Shown one piece after another: positions 9,339 to 17,825 of a stretch of 61,072 nt of DNA (its first letter is position 1; each line of letters opens with the position of its first letter). The stretch comes from Flavobacteriia bacterium. GTDB taxonomy: Bacteria > Bacteroidota > Bacteroidia > Flavobacteriales_D > Crocinitomicaceae. The notes under the pieces were generated by a model. That model was not told where the DNA came from, made no database searches, and saw nothing but the letters and a program-made list of their open reading frames with translations. The translations under genes and the position numbers were made by a program. The stretch lies in NCBI GenBank assembly GCA_947463445.1, contig CANHRS010000008.1, forward strand, positions 1 through 61,072. The letters are read 5' to 3'.

Positions 9339-9504
9339 CTCTCATCTCTCATCTCTCATCTCTCGTCACTCGTCACTCCGTCACTCCGTCACTCCGTCAC
9401 TCGTCACTCATCTCTCGTCACTCCGTCACTCGTCACTCGAAACGGTTCCTGAGGTTCTCGAAGGACCGTCACTTAATTTTTCCTTCACTCGTCACTCGTC
9501 ACTC
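9339..9504 (+). repeat. Heptamer microsatellite arrays (CTCATCT, CTCGTCA; 8-bp variant CTCCGTCA)
   Basis: From about 9339 to 9440 the units run three to four CTCATCT, then CTCGTCA units interspersed with CTCCGTCA, then CTCATCT again, then more CTCGTCA. After the palindrome at 9442-9469, three more CTCGTCA-type units follow (9484-9504). Confidence 0.85.
9442..9469. repeat. Dispersed palindrome with CTGAG/CGAAGG core, copy 1
   Basis: ACGGTTCCT and AGGACCGT are imperfect inverted arms around GAGGTTCTCGA. Related copies lie at 43441-43470 and 58067-58094, and the reverse complement of the core lies inside repeat B (5241-5317 and 6195-6270). Confidence 0.75.
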
Positions 9505-9511
9505 TTTTTAT

Positions 9512-9519
9512 TATCTTTA
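9512..9519 (+). promoter_or_regulatory. Candidate -7 box (TATCTTTA) for proS
   Basis: One mismatch to TAnnTTTG, 19 bases before the proS ATG, which would give a very short leader. The -33 region would fall within the end of the CTCGTCA array, so the microsatellite may affect promoter spacing. Confidence 0.4.
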
Positions 9520-9538
9520 CATTTCAAATTTCAATTCT

Positions 9539-11014
9539 ATGTCAAAAAATCTACCTACGCGAAAAGAAGATTATTCTAAATGGTATAATGAATTAGTGGA
9601 TCGTGCTGATTTAGCGGAGCATTCCGATGTACGTGGTTGTATGATAATCAAGCCTTATGGGTTTGCTATCTGGGAAAACATGAAAGATGTGTTGGATGCA
9701 AAGTTTAAAGAAACTGGACACTCCAATGCGTATTTCCCATTGTTTATTCCAAAATCCTTTTTGAGTAAAGAAGCGAATCACGTAGATGGTTTTGCGAAAG
9801 AATGTGCAGTAGTTACCCATTACCGTTTGAAAAATGCGGAGGATGGTTCTGGTATCATTGTAGATCCAGATGCGAAGTTGGAAGAAGAATTAATTGTTCG
9901 TCCTACGTCTGAAACGATCATTTGGAATTCGTATAAAAATTGGATCCAGTCGTACAGAGATTTACCGATATTGATAAATCAATGGGCGAATGTAGTGCGT
10001 TGGGAAATGCGTACGCGTTTGTTTTTGCGTACAACAGAATTTTTATGGCAAGAAGGACATACCGCACACGCAACGAAAGTGGAAGCGATTGAAGAAGCAG
10101 AAAAAATGTTGGATGTATATACGGATTTTGTAGAGAACTACATGGCAATGCCTGTAATTCGTGGGTACAAGTCCGAGAGCGAGCGTTTTGCTGGAGCGGA
10201 AGAGACGTATTGTATAGAAGCAATGATGCAAGATGGAAAAGCTCTACAGGCAGGGACTTCCCATTTCTTAGGACAAAATTTCGCGAAAGCATTTGATGTA
10301 AAGTTTGCGGATAAAGAAGGTAAATTAGAACATGTTTGGGCAACGTCTTGGGGTGTTTCCACTCGTTTAATGGGTGCCTTGATTATGACGCATTCCGACG
10401 ATGAAGGATTGGTATTACCTCCAAAATTAGCACCGATACATGTGGTTATCATACCTATTTATAAATCACAAGAAGAATTTGAAGCGATTTCAGCAAAAGC
10501 AAAAGAATTAGTTGCTGCATTTAAAGCGCTGGGTATTCGTGTGAAATTTGATGATGATGATAATCGTCGTCCAGGTTGGAAATTTGCAGAATATGAAATG
10601 AAAGGGGTTCCGGTACGTTTAGCAATCGGACCAAGAGATTTAGCTGCAGGAAATGTGGAGTTAGTGCGTCGCGATACCAAAGAGAAAACAGTTGTTAGTT
10701 TAGAAGGAGTGGAGTCACGTGTACAAGCCTTGTTAGAAGAGATTCAAGCAAACTTACTAAAACGTGCGCAAGATTTTAGAGTAGCGAATATACATAAGGT
10801 AGATACCTATGCAGAGTTTAAAGAGCGTTTGGAGAAAGATGGCGGTTTTTATTTAGTGCATTGGGACGGAACCAAAGAAACAGAAGAAAAAATCAAAGAC
10901 GAGACCAAAGCTACTATACGTTGTATTCCATTAGATGCGCCGTATGAGGAAGGAGTGTGTATGGTGACTGGAAAACCGTCAACGCGTCGTGTAGTGATCG
11001 CTAAAGCATATTAA
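9539..11014 (+). CDS. proS: Prolyl-tRNA synthetase, archaeal/eukaryal-type
   Basis: 491 residues, typical of the short class II ProRS form without the bacterial insertion domain. Visible motifs are [14 protein letters not shown] in motif 1, [10 protein letters not shown], motif 2 [18 protein letters not shown], motif 3 around [20 protein letters not shown], and an anticodon-binding domain ([12 protein letters not shown]). The C-terminal zinc-domain-like tail ends AKAY, like the conserved -Y end of this subtype. It charges tRNA-Pro in the cytosol. The gene at 11018 starts three bases after its stop, so the two are almost certainly co-transcribed. Confidence 0.97.
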   Translation: MSKNLPTRKEDYSKWYNELVDRADLAEHSDVRGCMIIKPYGFAIWENMKDVLDAKFKETGHSNAYFPLFIPKSFLSKEANHVDGFAKECAVVTHYRLKNAEDGSGIIVDPDAKLEEELIVRPTSETIIWNSYKNWIQSYRDLPILINQWANVVRWEMRTRLFLRTTEFLWQEGHTAHATKVEAIEEAEKMLDVYTDFVENYMAMPVIRGYKSESERFAGAEETYCIEAMMQDGKALQAGTSHFLGQNFAKAFDVKFADKEGKLEHVWATSWGVSTRLMGALIMTHSDDEGLVLPPKLAPIHVVIIPIYKSQEEFEAISAKAKELVAAFKALGIRVKFDDDDNRRPGWKFAEYEMKGVPVRLAIGPRDLAAGNVELVRRDTKEKTVVSLEGVESRVQALLEEIQANLLKRAQDFRVANIHKVDTYAEFKERLEKDGGFYLVHWDGTKETEEKIKDETKATIRCIPLDAPYEEGVCMVTGKPSTRRVVIAKAY

Positions 11015-11017
11015 TTC

Positions 11018-11713
11018 ATGTCCGTAAAAGAATTGCAAGATACCGTACTGAATTTACTCCACGACAAAGTAACGTTAAAACAGGATGTATTAGCGCTTAC
11101 CAAGAAGTGGTTTAAGGAATTGAATGAAGTGATAGCTTCGGAAGTTCCTTCGTTGAAATTAGGATTACGTGATCAACGTATTCGCATGGATTTTACCGTT
11201 AAAAGTGATTATGAGACCCGCATTATGATAGGAAGTGATGCGCTTATTTTTCATTTGCATACTAACGTATTTACCATTCCTGAAGATAATCCCTTATGGA
11301 AAGACGTTTATGTTAAAAAAGATTTTTCACGAGGGTATTTTGGCGTAATATATGTCTATAATTTTTCAGCTCAATCTATTTTACAAAATAGAATAGGGGA
11401 TGAAGGGGCATTGTTAGCGCGAATTTATATTAATAAGGAGAACCATTTTGTAGTAGAAGGTGTACAGCAAGTAGCATTACGTTTCCCTAAAATTTCAAAA
11501 AATATTCTTTCCAAAGAAGTGTTTGTAGAGATGTTACATTTGTTATTCTTGGGAGCTGTAAGTAACGATTTGATTATTCCTCCGTATGATGCTGTGTCTG
11601 GAATTAATGTAGATCAATTAAATGAGTTGAGTGAAAATCTCGGGATACGCACGAATAAAACACTGGGGTTTAGATCTTCTAATGCTACAGATAGCGAGGA
11701 AGCGTATGTATAA
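11018..11713 (+). CDS. Conserved hypothetical protein downstream of proS
   Basis: 231 residues, no signal peptide or membrane segment. I do not recognise a named domain. The middle is beta-rich (RIRMDFTVKSDYETRIMIGS, DALIFHLHTNVFTIPED) and mentions of aromatic pairs (RGYFGVIYVYNFSAQSI) suggest a compact alpha/beta fold. It is tightly coupled to proS (3-bp gap), which fits a housekeeping cytosolic role, but function is unknown. Confidence 0.75.
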   Translation: MSVKELQDTVLNLLHDKVTLKQDVLALTKKWFKELNEVIASEVPSLKLGLRDQRIRMDFTVKSDYETRIMIGSDALIFHLHTNVFTIPEDNPLWKDVYVKKDFSRGYFGVIYVYNFSAQSILQNRIGDEGALLARIYINKENHFVVEGVQQVALRFPKISKNILSKEVFVEMLHLLFLGAVSNDLIIPPYDAVSGINVDQLNELSENLGIRTNKTLGFRSSNATDSEEAYV

Positions 11714-11765
11714 CACCTTCTAAAAAGAGAATTAAGAAAAAAAATGCGTATTTATTGTGTTTTTT

Positions 11766-11796
11766 TTTGGAAAAACAAAAATAAGACCTATATTTG
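11766..11796 (+). promoter_or_regulatory. Promoter of the tRNA-Glu pair (TTTG-N19-TATATTTG)
   Basis: TTTG at 11766-11769 and TATATTTG at 11789-11796 are exactly 19 bases apart, a full match to the Bacteroidota housekeeping promoter. Transcription would start about 30 bases before the first tRNA. Confidence 0.85.
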
Positions 11797-11835
11797 CACA
11801 CCAAAATCAGGAGATAACGTTCATTGATTTTATTT

Positions 11836-11907
11836 GGCCCATTCGTCGAGTGGTTAGGACGCCAGGTTTTCATCCTGGAAACAGGAGTTCGATTCTCCTA
11901 TGGGCTG
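11836..11907 (+). tRNA. tRNA-Glu (TTC), copy 1
   Basis: 72 bases. The acceptor arms GGCCCAT and ATGGGCT pair with one G-T at the end. The anticodon loop TTTTCAT has anticodon TTC, the anticodon stem is CCAGG/CCTGG, the T arm is CAGGAGTTCGATTCTCCT, and the discriminator is G. No CCA is encoded. It differs from copy 2 by one base: G instead of T at tRNA position 13 (window 11848), which makes a G13-G22 mismatch in the D stem. Confidence 0.93.
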
Positions 11908-11929
11908 CTGAGTTAGTAACAACTAATTT

Positions 11930-12001
11930 GGCCCATTCGTCTAGTGGTTAGGACGCCAGGTTTTCATCCTGGAAACAGGAGTTCGATTCTCCTATGGGCT
12001 G
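11930..12001 (+). tRNA. tRNA-Glu (TTC), copy 2
   Basis: 72 bases, identical to copy 1 except T at position 13, the usual base, which allows the U13-G22 pair. It lies 22 bases after copy 1 and 48 bases before rpsT with no terminator between, so the tRNAs and rpsT are probably one transcript that is then processed. Confidence 0.97.
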
Positions 12002-12049
12002 CAAGAAAAAGAACAAAGTTTCTTAACTAAATTTAAATAAATAACTATT

Positions 12050-12301
12050 ATGGCTAATCATAAGTCTGCAAAAAAAAGAATTAGATCCAATGAGTCAAAA
12101 AGACTTATTAACAAATACCAACATAAAACTACAAGAAACGCGTTACGTAAATTACGTGGTTTGACAGATAAAGCGGAAGCGCAAACATTATTTGTTTCTG
12201 TTTCTTCTATGATTGATAAGTTAGCAAAGAAAAATATTATTCATGCTAACAAAGCTGCTAACTTGAAATCAGGTTTAGCTGTTAAAATCAATAAATTATA
12301 A
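12050..12301 (+). CDS. rpsT: 30S ribosomal protein S20
   Basis: 83 residues, the normal size. The start [18 protein letters not shown] and the basic, helical composition are diagnostic. S20 binds 16S rRNA near the base of the small subunit. The gene follows two tRNA-Glu genes and is closed by a strong terminator. Confidence 0.98.
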   Translation: MANHKSAKKRIRSNESKRLINKYQHKTTRNALRKLRGLTDKAEAQTLFVSVSSMIDKLAKKNIIHANKAANLKSGLAVKINKL

Positions 12302-12325
12302 TATACGATTTTTTCATACAGATAT

Positions 12326-12348
12326 AGGGGGATTTGTTCCCCCTTTTT
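12326..12348 (+). terminator. Terminator of tRNA-Glu/rpsT transcript
   Basis: AGGGGGA and TCCCCCT form a 7-bp stem with a TTTGT loop, followed by T's. Confidence 0.9.
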
Positions 12349-12433
12349 CTGTTTATAGTCATTCTGTTCTTTGATTGAATATCGGTTCGAGTGTTTTCTA
12401 TTTAAATTGTAATTTCGATTTTAAACGTTTTTT

Positions 12434-14179
12434 GTGAAAATTGTAAAATCTCTCTTCATATGCTTTTTTTCGTTTGCTTCTTTTGCGCAGACGAATTTGT
12501 TATTTCATAGGGTGGATACGCTCAATGCGGATTTTCGCTCTGGTGGTAAATCCATTGACTCTCTGGATTTGAATTATGCGGAAAAACAAACGACGTTACC
12601 AGGGGGGATTCAAAATAATCCATTTGGTGAAAATGGAGCAGATTACTTCCACTTTTTTCAAAACTTACCCAAGCAGTATCGAGCAACTAAAATAGGAGTC
12701 CCTACGTTTACGGCTTTACCGCATCTTGGCTTTATGTATGCAATAGGTTCGGGAGGTCAGCAGTATTTGCATACGGATTACCAACAAACTTTTAGGTCAA
12801 ATATCCATCTAAATATGCATTACAACCGACAAGTAAGTGCAAGTTTATACAAACAAAGTGATTTTACTTCCGATGCGTTTACCTTTAGTTTAGCGCGCTA
12901 TGGAAAATATTGGAAACACCTTTTGGAAGGTTCTTCCACCAATTTTGTTCGTACGCTGAATGGTGGTGTAACTGCCAATAATACCATGTTAGATGCATAT
13001 GGTTTGGAGTTCGCCCCTGTAAACAAAACGCAAGCAAAAGATTCATCCAATCGTTATTTAATACAACAGCAGTCCGTATGGAATTTTATGCCTGTGGATT
13101 CTTTACGCAAAATAGAAACCGGTTTGGTGTTTTCAAATCAGCTGCGCGTGGATCGAAGAATTTATAGAGAAACAGATTCTATTTCTAAGATGTATACATT
13201 TTTCGGAAATCCAACCTTTACAAGAGATCTTTCGCAATGGTCGAATCTAGAGAGTGGTGTTTCCTATTTTTTGAAGACAAAAAGACAAACCACTGCTTTT
13301 GGGGTTAATCGTGTATATTGGTTGTATAAGACAAATGCTTTACAAGTTAATAATGCAATCAATATTAATTTACATTCTGATTGGGTGTTTGGAAGTGCAA
13401 AGTTACAGTATGCTTTAATGCAAAATGTGGTAGGGCAGCAGAATGAATATAAGCATTCTTTGCAATTAAGTAGTCGACAAAAGTATGGTGACCATCACAT
13501 CGAGTTAATGCAATCTGCGCTTTTGCCAGATCCGATGCAACGTTTATATTACGGAAATACAATTGAATGGCAAATACCTGTTTTAGAAAAGCAAGGTGTG
13601 CAAGCTGTTAGTTATACATTTACAGGGAAGGGCAAAGTGAAGCCTTTTGTGCAATTAGGGTATAAGCAAATGCAAAATACCTATTTCTTAGTGAAAGATA
13701 CATGGAGAAACGATACACTTAGTCAGATACAACAACTATATCTTAATGCATCTTGTGCTTTTAATGTGGGTAAGTTTCATTTTCACCCAAGGGTAGTATT
13801 GAATATGTTAAGTGAGCAGATTAGTTTACTCCCGAGGTATGATGTGCGCGGACGATTTTTTTGGAAGACAAAATTAAAACAACGGGATAAGTATGAGGTT
13901 ATTGTAGGTACAGAAGTGTATGCTAAATCCGTATATACATTGTTGAGTTTTGATTCGCCTTGGGGACTATATTCTGTGGATAATCCAGCTAGATTAAAAT
14001 ATACCTCGATTGTTCAATTAGACGCGTTTGTAGGTATTTCCATCGATGAATTACGCTTTTATTTTAAATATGAAAATATCGATAACGCATGGAATCCAGT
14101 TACCAATCGCGTGGCAATAAACTATCCAGTGATGCCTAAAATTTTGCGAATTGGTTTGACGTGGGATTTTCTGAATTAG
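12434..14179 (+). CDS. Putative outer-membrane beta-barrel porin
   Basis: 581 residues. The start is GTG: an ATG start would lose the signal peptide, and the GTG gives KIVKSLFICFFSFASFAQ, a clear signal sequence with an AQ cleavage site. The rest alternates hydrophobic and polar residues in many short strands rich in Tyr and Trp, and ends with an aromatic barrel-type strand (ILRIGLTWDFLN). This matches the Bacteroidota putative porin family, in which solutes diffuse through the outer membrane; substrate unknown. The last 44 bases overlap the 3' end of the convergent acyltransferase gene. It is near the lipid A acyltransferase, consistent with envelope biogenesis. Confidence 0.85.
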   Translation: MKIVKSLFICFFSFASFAQTNLLFHRVDTLNADFRSGGKSIDSLDLNYAEKQTTLPGGIQNNPFGENGADYFHFFQNLPKQYRATKIGVPTFTALPHLGFMYAIGSGGQQYLHTDYQQTFRSNIHLNMHYNRQVSASLYKQSDFTSDAFTFSLARYGKYWKHLLEGSSTNFVRTLNGGVTANNTMLDAYGLEFAPVNKTQAKDSSNRYLIQQQSVWNFMPVDSLRKIETGLVFSNQLRVDRRIYRETDSISKMYTFFGNPTFTRDLSQWSNLESGVSYFLKTKRQTTAFGVNRVYWLYKTNALQVNNAININLHSDWVFGSAKLQYALMQNVVGQQNEYKHSLQLSSRQKYGDHHIELMQSALLPDPMQRLYYGNTIEWQIPVLEKQGVQAVSYTFTGKGKVKPFVQLGYKQMQNTYFLVKDTWRNDTLSQIQQLYLNASCAFNVGKFHFHPRVVLNMLSEQISLLPRYDVRGRFFWKTKLKQRDKYEVIVGTEVYAKSVYTLLSFDSPWGLYSVDNPARLKYTSIVQLDAFVGISIDELRFYFKYENIDNAWNPVTNRVAINYPVMPKILRIGLTWDFLN

Positions 14180-15140
14180 GATCTTTTTTTAGTAGCGTTG
14201 TAGGAAAACGTTTTTCAAATTTTTCTTGTTGTTCCTTGCGTAATTCTTCTAGGTTTTCTGGGACGTTGCGTTTCCAACGGTTATGAGACCAAAGCCAATA
14301 CTCAGGTTTTTTATTGATGGATCGCTCTAAAAGTTTTGTGTGTTTTTCTGTGATTTCACCATACGACATCTCACTCGGAGATGTACAAATCAATTGAAAA
14401 TCTACTTTGTAATAACCTCTTCTACGTTTATTAATTACAAAATAAACAACTGCACTATTGTATTGGTGTGCTAGTTGTTCACAACCAAAAAATACCGCGG
14501 TTTTCTGATTCAAAAAATTCATCCAATATGCTTTAAGCGAATTCCAGGGTGCTTGATCAGCTAATACTAATGTTGCGATAGGTTTAGTGTGATCTTGCCC
14601 TAAATATTCGTGTACATTGCTTGCGTTTAAAATTTTCATACCAAATCTTCCTCTGCGTTGGTTAAGTTTTTTGTTCCAAAAAACGTTCGATAAGGGCATG
14701 CCAATTCCAACAGCTTGGTGGCGTAATAAAAAGTTTTGAGCAGTAATCATCCATTCCCAATTGTTGTAGTGACCAGAAACGAGAAGTACATTTTTCCCTT
14801 CAGCATACAGTTTATTTAATAAAGTATGGTCTGAAATCTTAAAACGTTTGCGTAATTCATACTCGCTAATCGAAATGTTTTTGATGCTTTCAGCAAGTAA
14901 ATCACATAAATGTTTGTAAAATGCATTTTTGATTTTCTTTCGTTGACCATGAGATGCTTGCGGGAATGCTTTAAAAATGTTTTTGCGTATTAATTGTTTT
15001 CTATACGGAATCACATAGACTAACAATAGGTACAATAGATCTGAAAACAGATAGATTATCCTTAAAGGTAGTAGGGATAAAGGATATATTACAATGTAAT
15101 ATGCTAAAGCGGATGTTATATAGGATATTTTGTTCCCCAT
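14136..15140 (-). CDS. Lipid A biosynthesis acyltransferase (LpxL/HtrB-like)
   Basis: 334 residues. There is an N-terminal membrane segment (ALAYYIVIYPLSLLPLRIIY). The catalytic H-x4-D/E motif is SGHYNNWEWM, and KTAVFFGCEQLAHQYNSAVV follows the usual family layout. The family transfers fatty acyl chains to lipid A precursors at the inner face of the inner membrane. The start codon lies inside the 3' end of rarA (25-bp overlap, same strand), so the two are translationally linked. The 3' end overlaps the convergent porin gene by 44 bases. The Lys/Glu-rich tail (EELRKEQQEKFEKRF) is unremarkable. Confidence 0.92.
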   Translation of the reverse strand: MGNKISYITSALAYYIVIYPLSLLPLRIIYLFSDLLYLLLVYVIPYRKQLIRKNIFKAFPQASHGQRKKIKNAFYKHLCDLLAESIKNISISEYELRKRFKISDHTLLNKLYAEGKNVLLVSGHYNNWEWMITAQNFLLRHQAVGIGMPLSNVFWNKKLNQRRGRFGMKILNASNVHEYLGQDHTKPIATLVLADQAPWNSLKAYWMNFLNQKTAVFFGCEQLAHQYNSAVVYFVINKRRRGYYKVDFQLICTSPSEMSYGEITEKHTKLLERSINKKPEYWLWSHNRWKRNVPENLEELRKEQQEKFEKRFPTTLLKKDPNSENPTSNQFAKF

Positions 15141-16399
15141 AGTTGTTTAATTTGTTCTGAAATCTCTTGTTCTTTGCGACTACTTCCAGCACTAAAAAAG
15201 TTTGTTTGACTTAGTGATTCTGGCATGTAATCTTGTGGAATAAAATTGTTTTTGTAATCGTGTGCGTAGGTATATCCTTCCCCGTATCCGAGGTCTTTCA
15301 TTAATTTTGTTGGTGCATTGCGCAAGTGAAGTGGAACCGGTAAATTTCCCGTTTGATTTACCACTTGTTGTGCTTGGTTAATTGCTTGGTAAGCAGCATT
15401 TCCTTTTGGAGAAGTCGCTAAGTAGATCGTACATTGAGAAAGTATAATGCGTGATTCAGGCCAACCAATGGCTTGAACCGCTTGAAAGGTGTTATTTGCC
15501 ATTACTAAAGCAGTTGGGTTTGCTAATCCAATATCTTCACTTGCAGCGATGAGTAGTCTGCGTGCAATAAATTTCGGATCTTCTCCACCAGCGATCATGC
15601 GGGCTAGCCAATAAACAGCAGCATTTGGATCACTTCCACGGATGGATTTTATAAACGCAGAGGCGATATCATAATGCACCTCTCCGTCTTTATCATAGAT
15701 GGCAAGACTTTTATTTGCAAATTTTTCAACGAGTGCATTGGTGACAATGATTTCTTTACCTTCTTCACAATTGGAAATAATTAATTCAAAAACATTTAAC
15801 AATTTTCGTGCGTCACCACCAGAAATACCTAGTAAGGCATTGGTTTCTTGCAAGCTAATTTTTTTTGTTTTTAAATATGTATCTGTTTGAATAGCTTGGT
15901 GTAAAATAGCAAGTAATTCCGCTTCACTATGATTTAGCAAAGTGTATACCTGACAGCGGGATAGAAGTGCGGAAATAACTTCAAACGAAGGATTTTCGGT
16001 AGTTGCACCAATTAAGGTAATTATTCCACGTTCCACCGCATTTAATAAAGAGTCTTGCTGAGATTTAGAAAAACGATGTATTTCATCAATGAATAAAATG
16101 GTTCCTTTTTCTTGAAATAAACCTCCTTGTTCTACTTTTTGAATCACGTCGCGTACATCTTTTACACCCGATGAGATTGCAGATAAAGTATGTATTGTTC
16201 GGTTTGTTTGTTTTGCTATAAGGTATGCTAAAGTAGTTTTACCAACCCCAGGAGGACCCCAAAGTATCATGGATGGAATTAATCCTTTATCCAGTCCAAT
16301 ACGAAAAGCGGATTCAGTCCCAAGAATTTGAGATTGTCCAATGTACGAATCCAATGAAATTGGACGCATTCGTTCCGCTAACGGTATAGCATGTTGCAT
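15116..16399 (-). CDS. rarA: Replication-associated recombination protein A (RarA/MgsA AAA+ ATPase)
   Basis: 427 residues, standard length. Walker A is GPPGVGKTT (48-56), Walker B ILFIDE (101-106), and the sensor region is TLIGATTENPSFEV. The C-terminal tetramerisation domain contains DPNAAVYWLARMIAGGEDP and the DYMPES end. RarA acts at stalled replication forks with clamp-loader-like architecture. It leads an operon with the downstream acyltransferase gene, and a good promoter lies 23 bases before the ATG. Confidence 0.97.
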   Translation of the reverse strand: MQHAIPLAERMRPISLDSYIGQSQILGTESAFRIGLDKGLIPSMILWGPPGVGKTTLAYLIAKQTNRTIHTLSAISSGVKDVRDVIQKVEQGGLFQEKGTILFIDEIHRFSKSQQDSLLNAVERGIITLIGATTENPSFEVISALLSRCQVYTLLNHSEAELLAILHQAIQTDTYLKTKKISLQETNALLGISGGDARKLLNVFELIISNCEEGKEIIVTNALVEKFANKSLAIYDKDGEVHYDIASAFIKSIRGSDPNAAVYWLARMIAGGEDPKFIARRLLIAASEDIGLANPTALVMANNTFQAVQAIGWPESRIILSQCTIYLATSPKGNAAYQAINQAQQVVNQTGNLPVPLHLRNAPTKLMKDLGYGEGYTYAHDYKNNFIPQDYMPESLSQTNFFSAGSSRKEQEISEQIKQLWGTKYPI

Positions 16400-16421
16400 A
16401 TATAAATAATCACCTTTCTAC

Positions 16422-16452
16422 CAAATATAAGTATAATAACGGATAATAGCAA
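16422..16452 (-). promoter_or_regulatory. Promoter of rarA (CTTG-N20-TATATTTG)
   Basis: On the minus strand TATATTTG (16429-16422) is preceded by TTG (16452-16450) with a 20-base spacer, close to the Bacteroidota consensus. Confidence 0.65.
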
Positions 16453-16530
16453 GACTTGTTATCCACAATTTATTATTAATTGTTAATATATTCTAGGTGT
16501 ATTTGGTGATCTTTTTAGCTTTCTACATGC

Positions 16531-16558
16531 TTGTTTTGTTTCTATAATATTAACTTTG
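16531..16558 (+). promoter_or_regulatory. Promoter of the lipoprotein-permease-hydrolase operon
   Basis: TTG (16531-16533) lies 17 bases before TAACTTTG (16551-16558). A second TTTG (16535-16538) is closer. Leader length to the ATG is about 60 bases. Confidence 0.65.
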
Positions 16559-16628
16559 CGCTCTTGTTTTAAAGGGTTGTTTACCCCTTTAGAATGGTCT
16601 AAAAAATGGATAATTAAGTAATTATAGA

Positions 16629-17813
16629 ATGAAATTAGGGTACAAAAGCATAGGTTTAGTTATTGGAATGTTTATTGTTTCTTGTGGCGGTACAACTACC
16701 GAAAAAGAGGCGAAAACAACGAGTAAAGTAGAAGCATCCAAAGAAGAGGAGGATAAAAAAGTTGTAGAAGAGCCAAAAGATTCGATTTATATTGATTCAT
16801 TTTTTACGGATGTTGCCCTTACTATTGGTGGTTTTGAAAATAACTTTGCTAAAAAACGTAAGTTGGTTAGTACATATCCTGCAACTGTTTCTGCTCATTT
16901 CTCTGGATTTACAAAATCGAAGATGGAGCCAATCACGAATTGGGTGAATGAAAATAAAATGATTCCGGAATCGTATGCATGTAAAACCTTGTTTTATCCT
17001 TTAGCAGGTGCAGATTTTGTGTATGCAGATGCATTCTTTTCGAATGTGCGTAATTATATTCTAGTAGGGTTAGAGAAACCAGGATATTTACCAAATTACG
17101 ATCAATTAACGAATACGGATGTTCAAAGCTATTTGAATCAAATTTTTAATAGTCTAGATATCTCGATGAAGTCTGGATTCTTCCGTACAAAAAGTATGGC
17201 TGTTCAATTCAATCAAAAAACGGTTAACGGAACACTTCATTCCTTACTTTTCTATTTAGTACGTAGAGGTAATAAAATCCGTAAAATTCGTCATTTTATC
17301 TTAAAAGAAAATTCCGTTATTAAATATACATCTGGAACGGAAGGTATGTTTAGTCCAGGATTAGATATCGAATTTTTAACAGCAGATAATAAAGTAAAAA
17401 ACTTATTTTATTTCAACACCGATTTAAGTGATGCTAATACCAAGTTGGACAACTTTTTTAATTGGGTGAGTGCGTTTGGTGAACACCACACGATGTTAAA
17501 AGCTGCATCTTATTTGAATTCACGTGATTATTTCTCCAAAACACGAAATTATATCTTGAAATCCTCCAATATGATTGTGCAGGATGATAGTGGAATTCCA
17601 TACAAATATTTCGTAGATGGTACTTGGGATGTTAAGTTATATGGAGGTTACAAAAAAGTAATTCCTTTATTTGCTTCTCGTATTCAGCCTGACATGGTTA
17701 AGGCATATGCGGATACCGCTAGACTAACCAGTAAATACTTACCATTTAGAATTGGGTATAACGTTGCTGTTGGAGAAACAAATCTTCAAGTAATCTACAA
17801 AAAGAAGCAATAA
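16629..17813 (+). CDS. Conserved lipoprotein of unknown function
   Basis: 394 residues with a lipoprotein signal (FIVSC, Cys19) followed by an acidic/basic low-complexity linker (about 22-50) and a globular part without a family I recognise. Its internal segments KLVSTYPATVSAHFSGF and TWDVKLYGGYKKVIPLF look beta-rich. It is the first gene of a three-gene operon with an amino acid permease (12-bp gap) and a serine hydrolase, which suggests an envelope function linked to peptide or cell-wall products. That link is inference. Confidence 0.75.
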   Translation: MKLGYKSIGLVIGMFIVSCGGTTTEKEAKTTSKVEASKEEEDKKVVEEPKDSIYIDSFFTDVALTIGGFENNFAKKRKLVSTYPATVSAHFSGFTKSKMEPITNWVNENKMIPESYACKTLFYPLAGADFVYADAFFSNVRNYILVGLEKPGYLPNYDQLTNTDVQSYLNQIFNSLDISMKSGFFRTKSMAVQFNQKTVNGTLHSLLFYLVRRGNKIRKIRHFILKENSVIKYTSGTEGMFSPGLDIEFLTADNKVKNLFYFNTDLSDANTKLDNFFNWVSAFGEHHTMLKAASYLNSRDYFSKTRNYILKSSNMIVQDDSGIPYKYFVDGTWDVKLYGGYKKVIPLFASRIQPDMVKAYADTARLTSKYLPFRIGYNVAVGETNLQVIYKKKQ

Positions 17814-17825
17814 CTTCTACTTTCC

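Larger units (their letters stand above)
8911..9538. other. Repeat-rich gap between divergent clpB and proS
   Basis: 628 bases. The left half (8911-9230) is very AT-rich and probably carries the clpB promoter. The right half holds heptamer tandem arrays (about 9339-9440 and 9484-9504) and a palindrome at 9442-9469. A 74-codon open frame over the repeats (9228-9452) reads as low-complexity Ser/Leu/Thr and is not a gene. Confidence 0.7.

Noticed and set aside
9228-9452. 74-codon open frame over the heptamer array
   Set aside because: Its translation is low-complexity repeat sequence ([14 protein letters not shown]) and it has no conserved features.
10138-10452. 104-codon minus-strand frame inside proS
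   Set aside because: It lies wholly within a well-supported conserved gene on the other strand and shows no family features.
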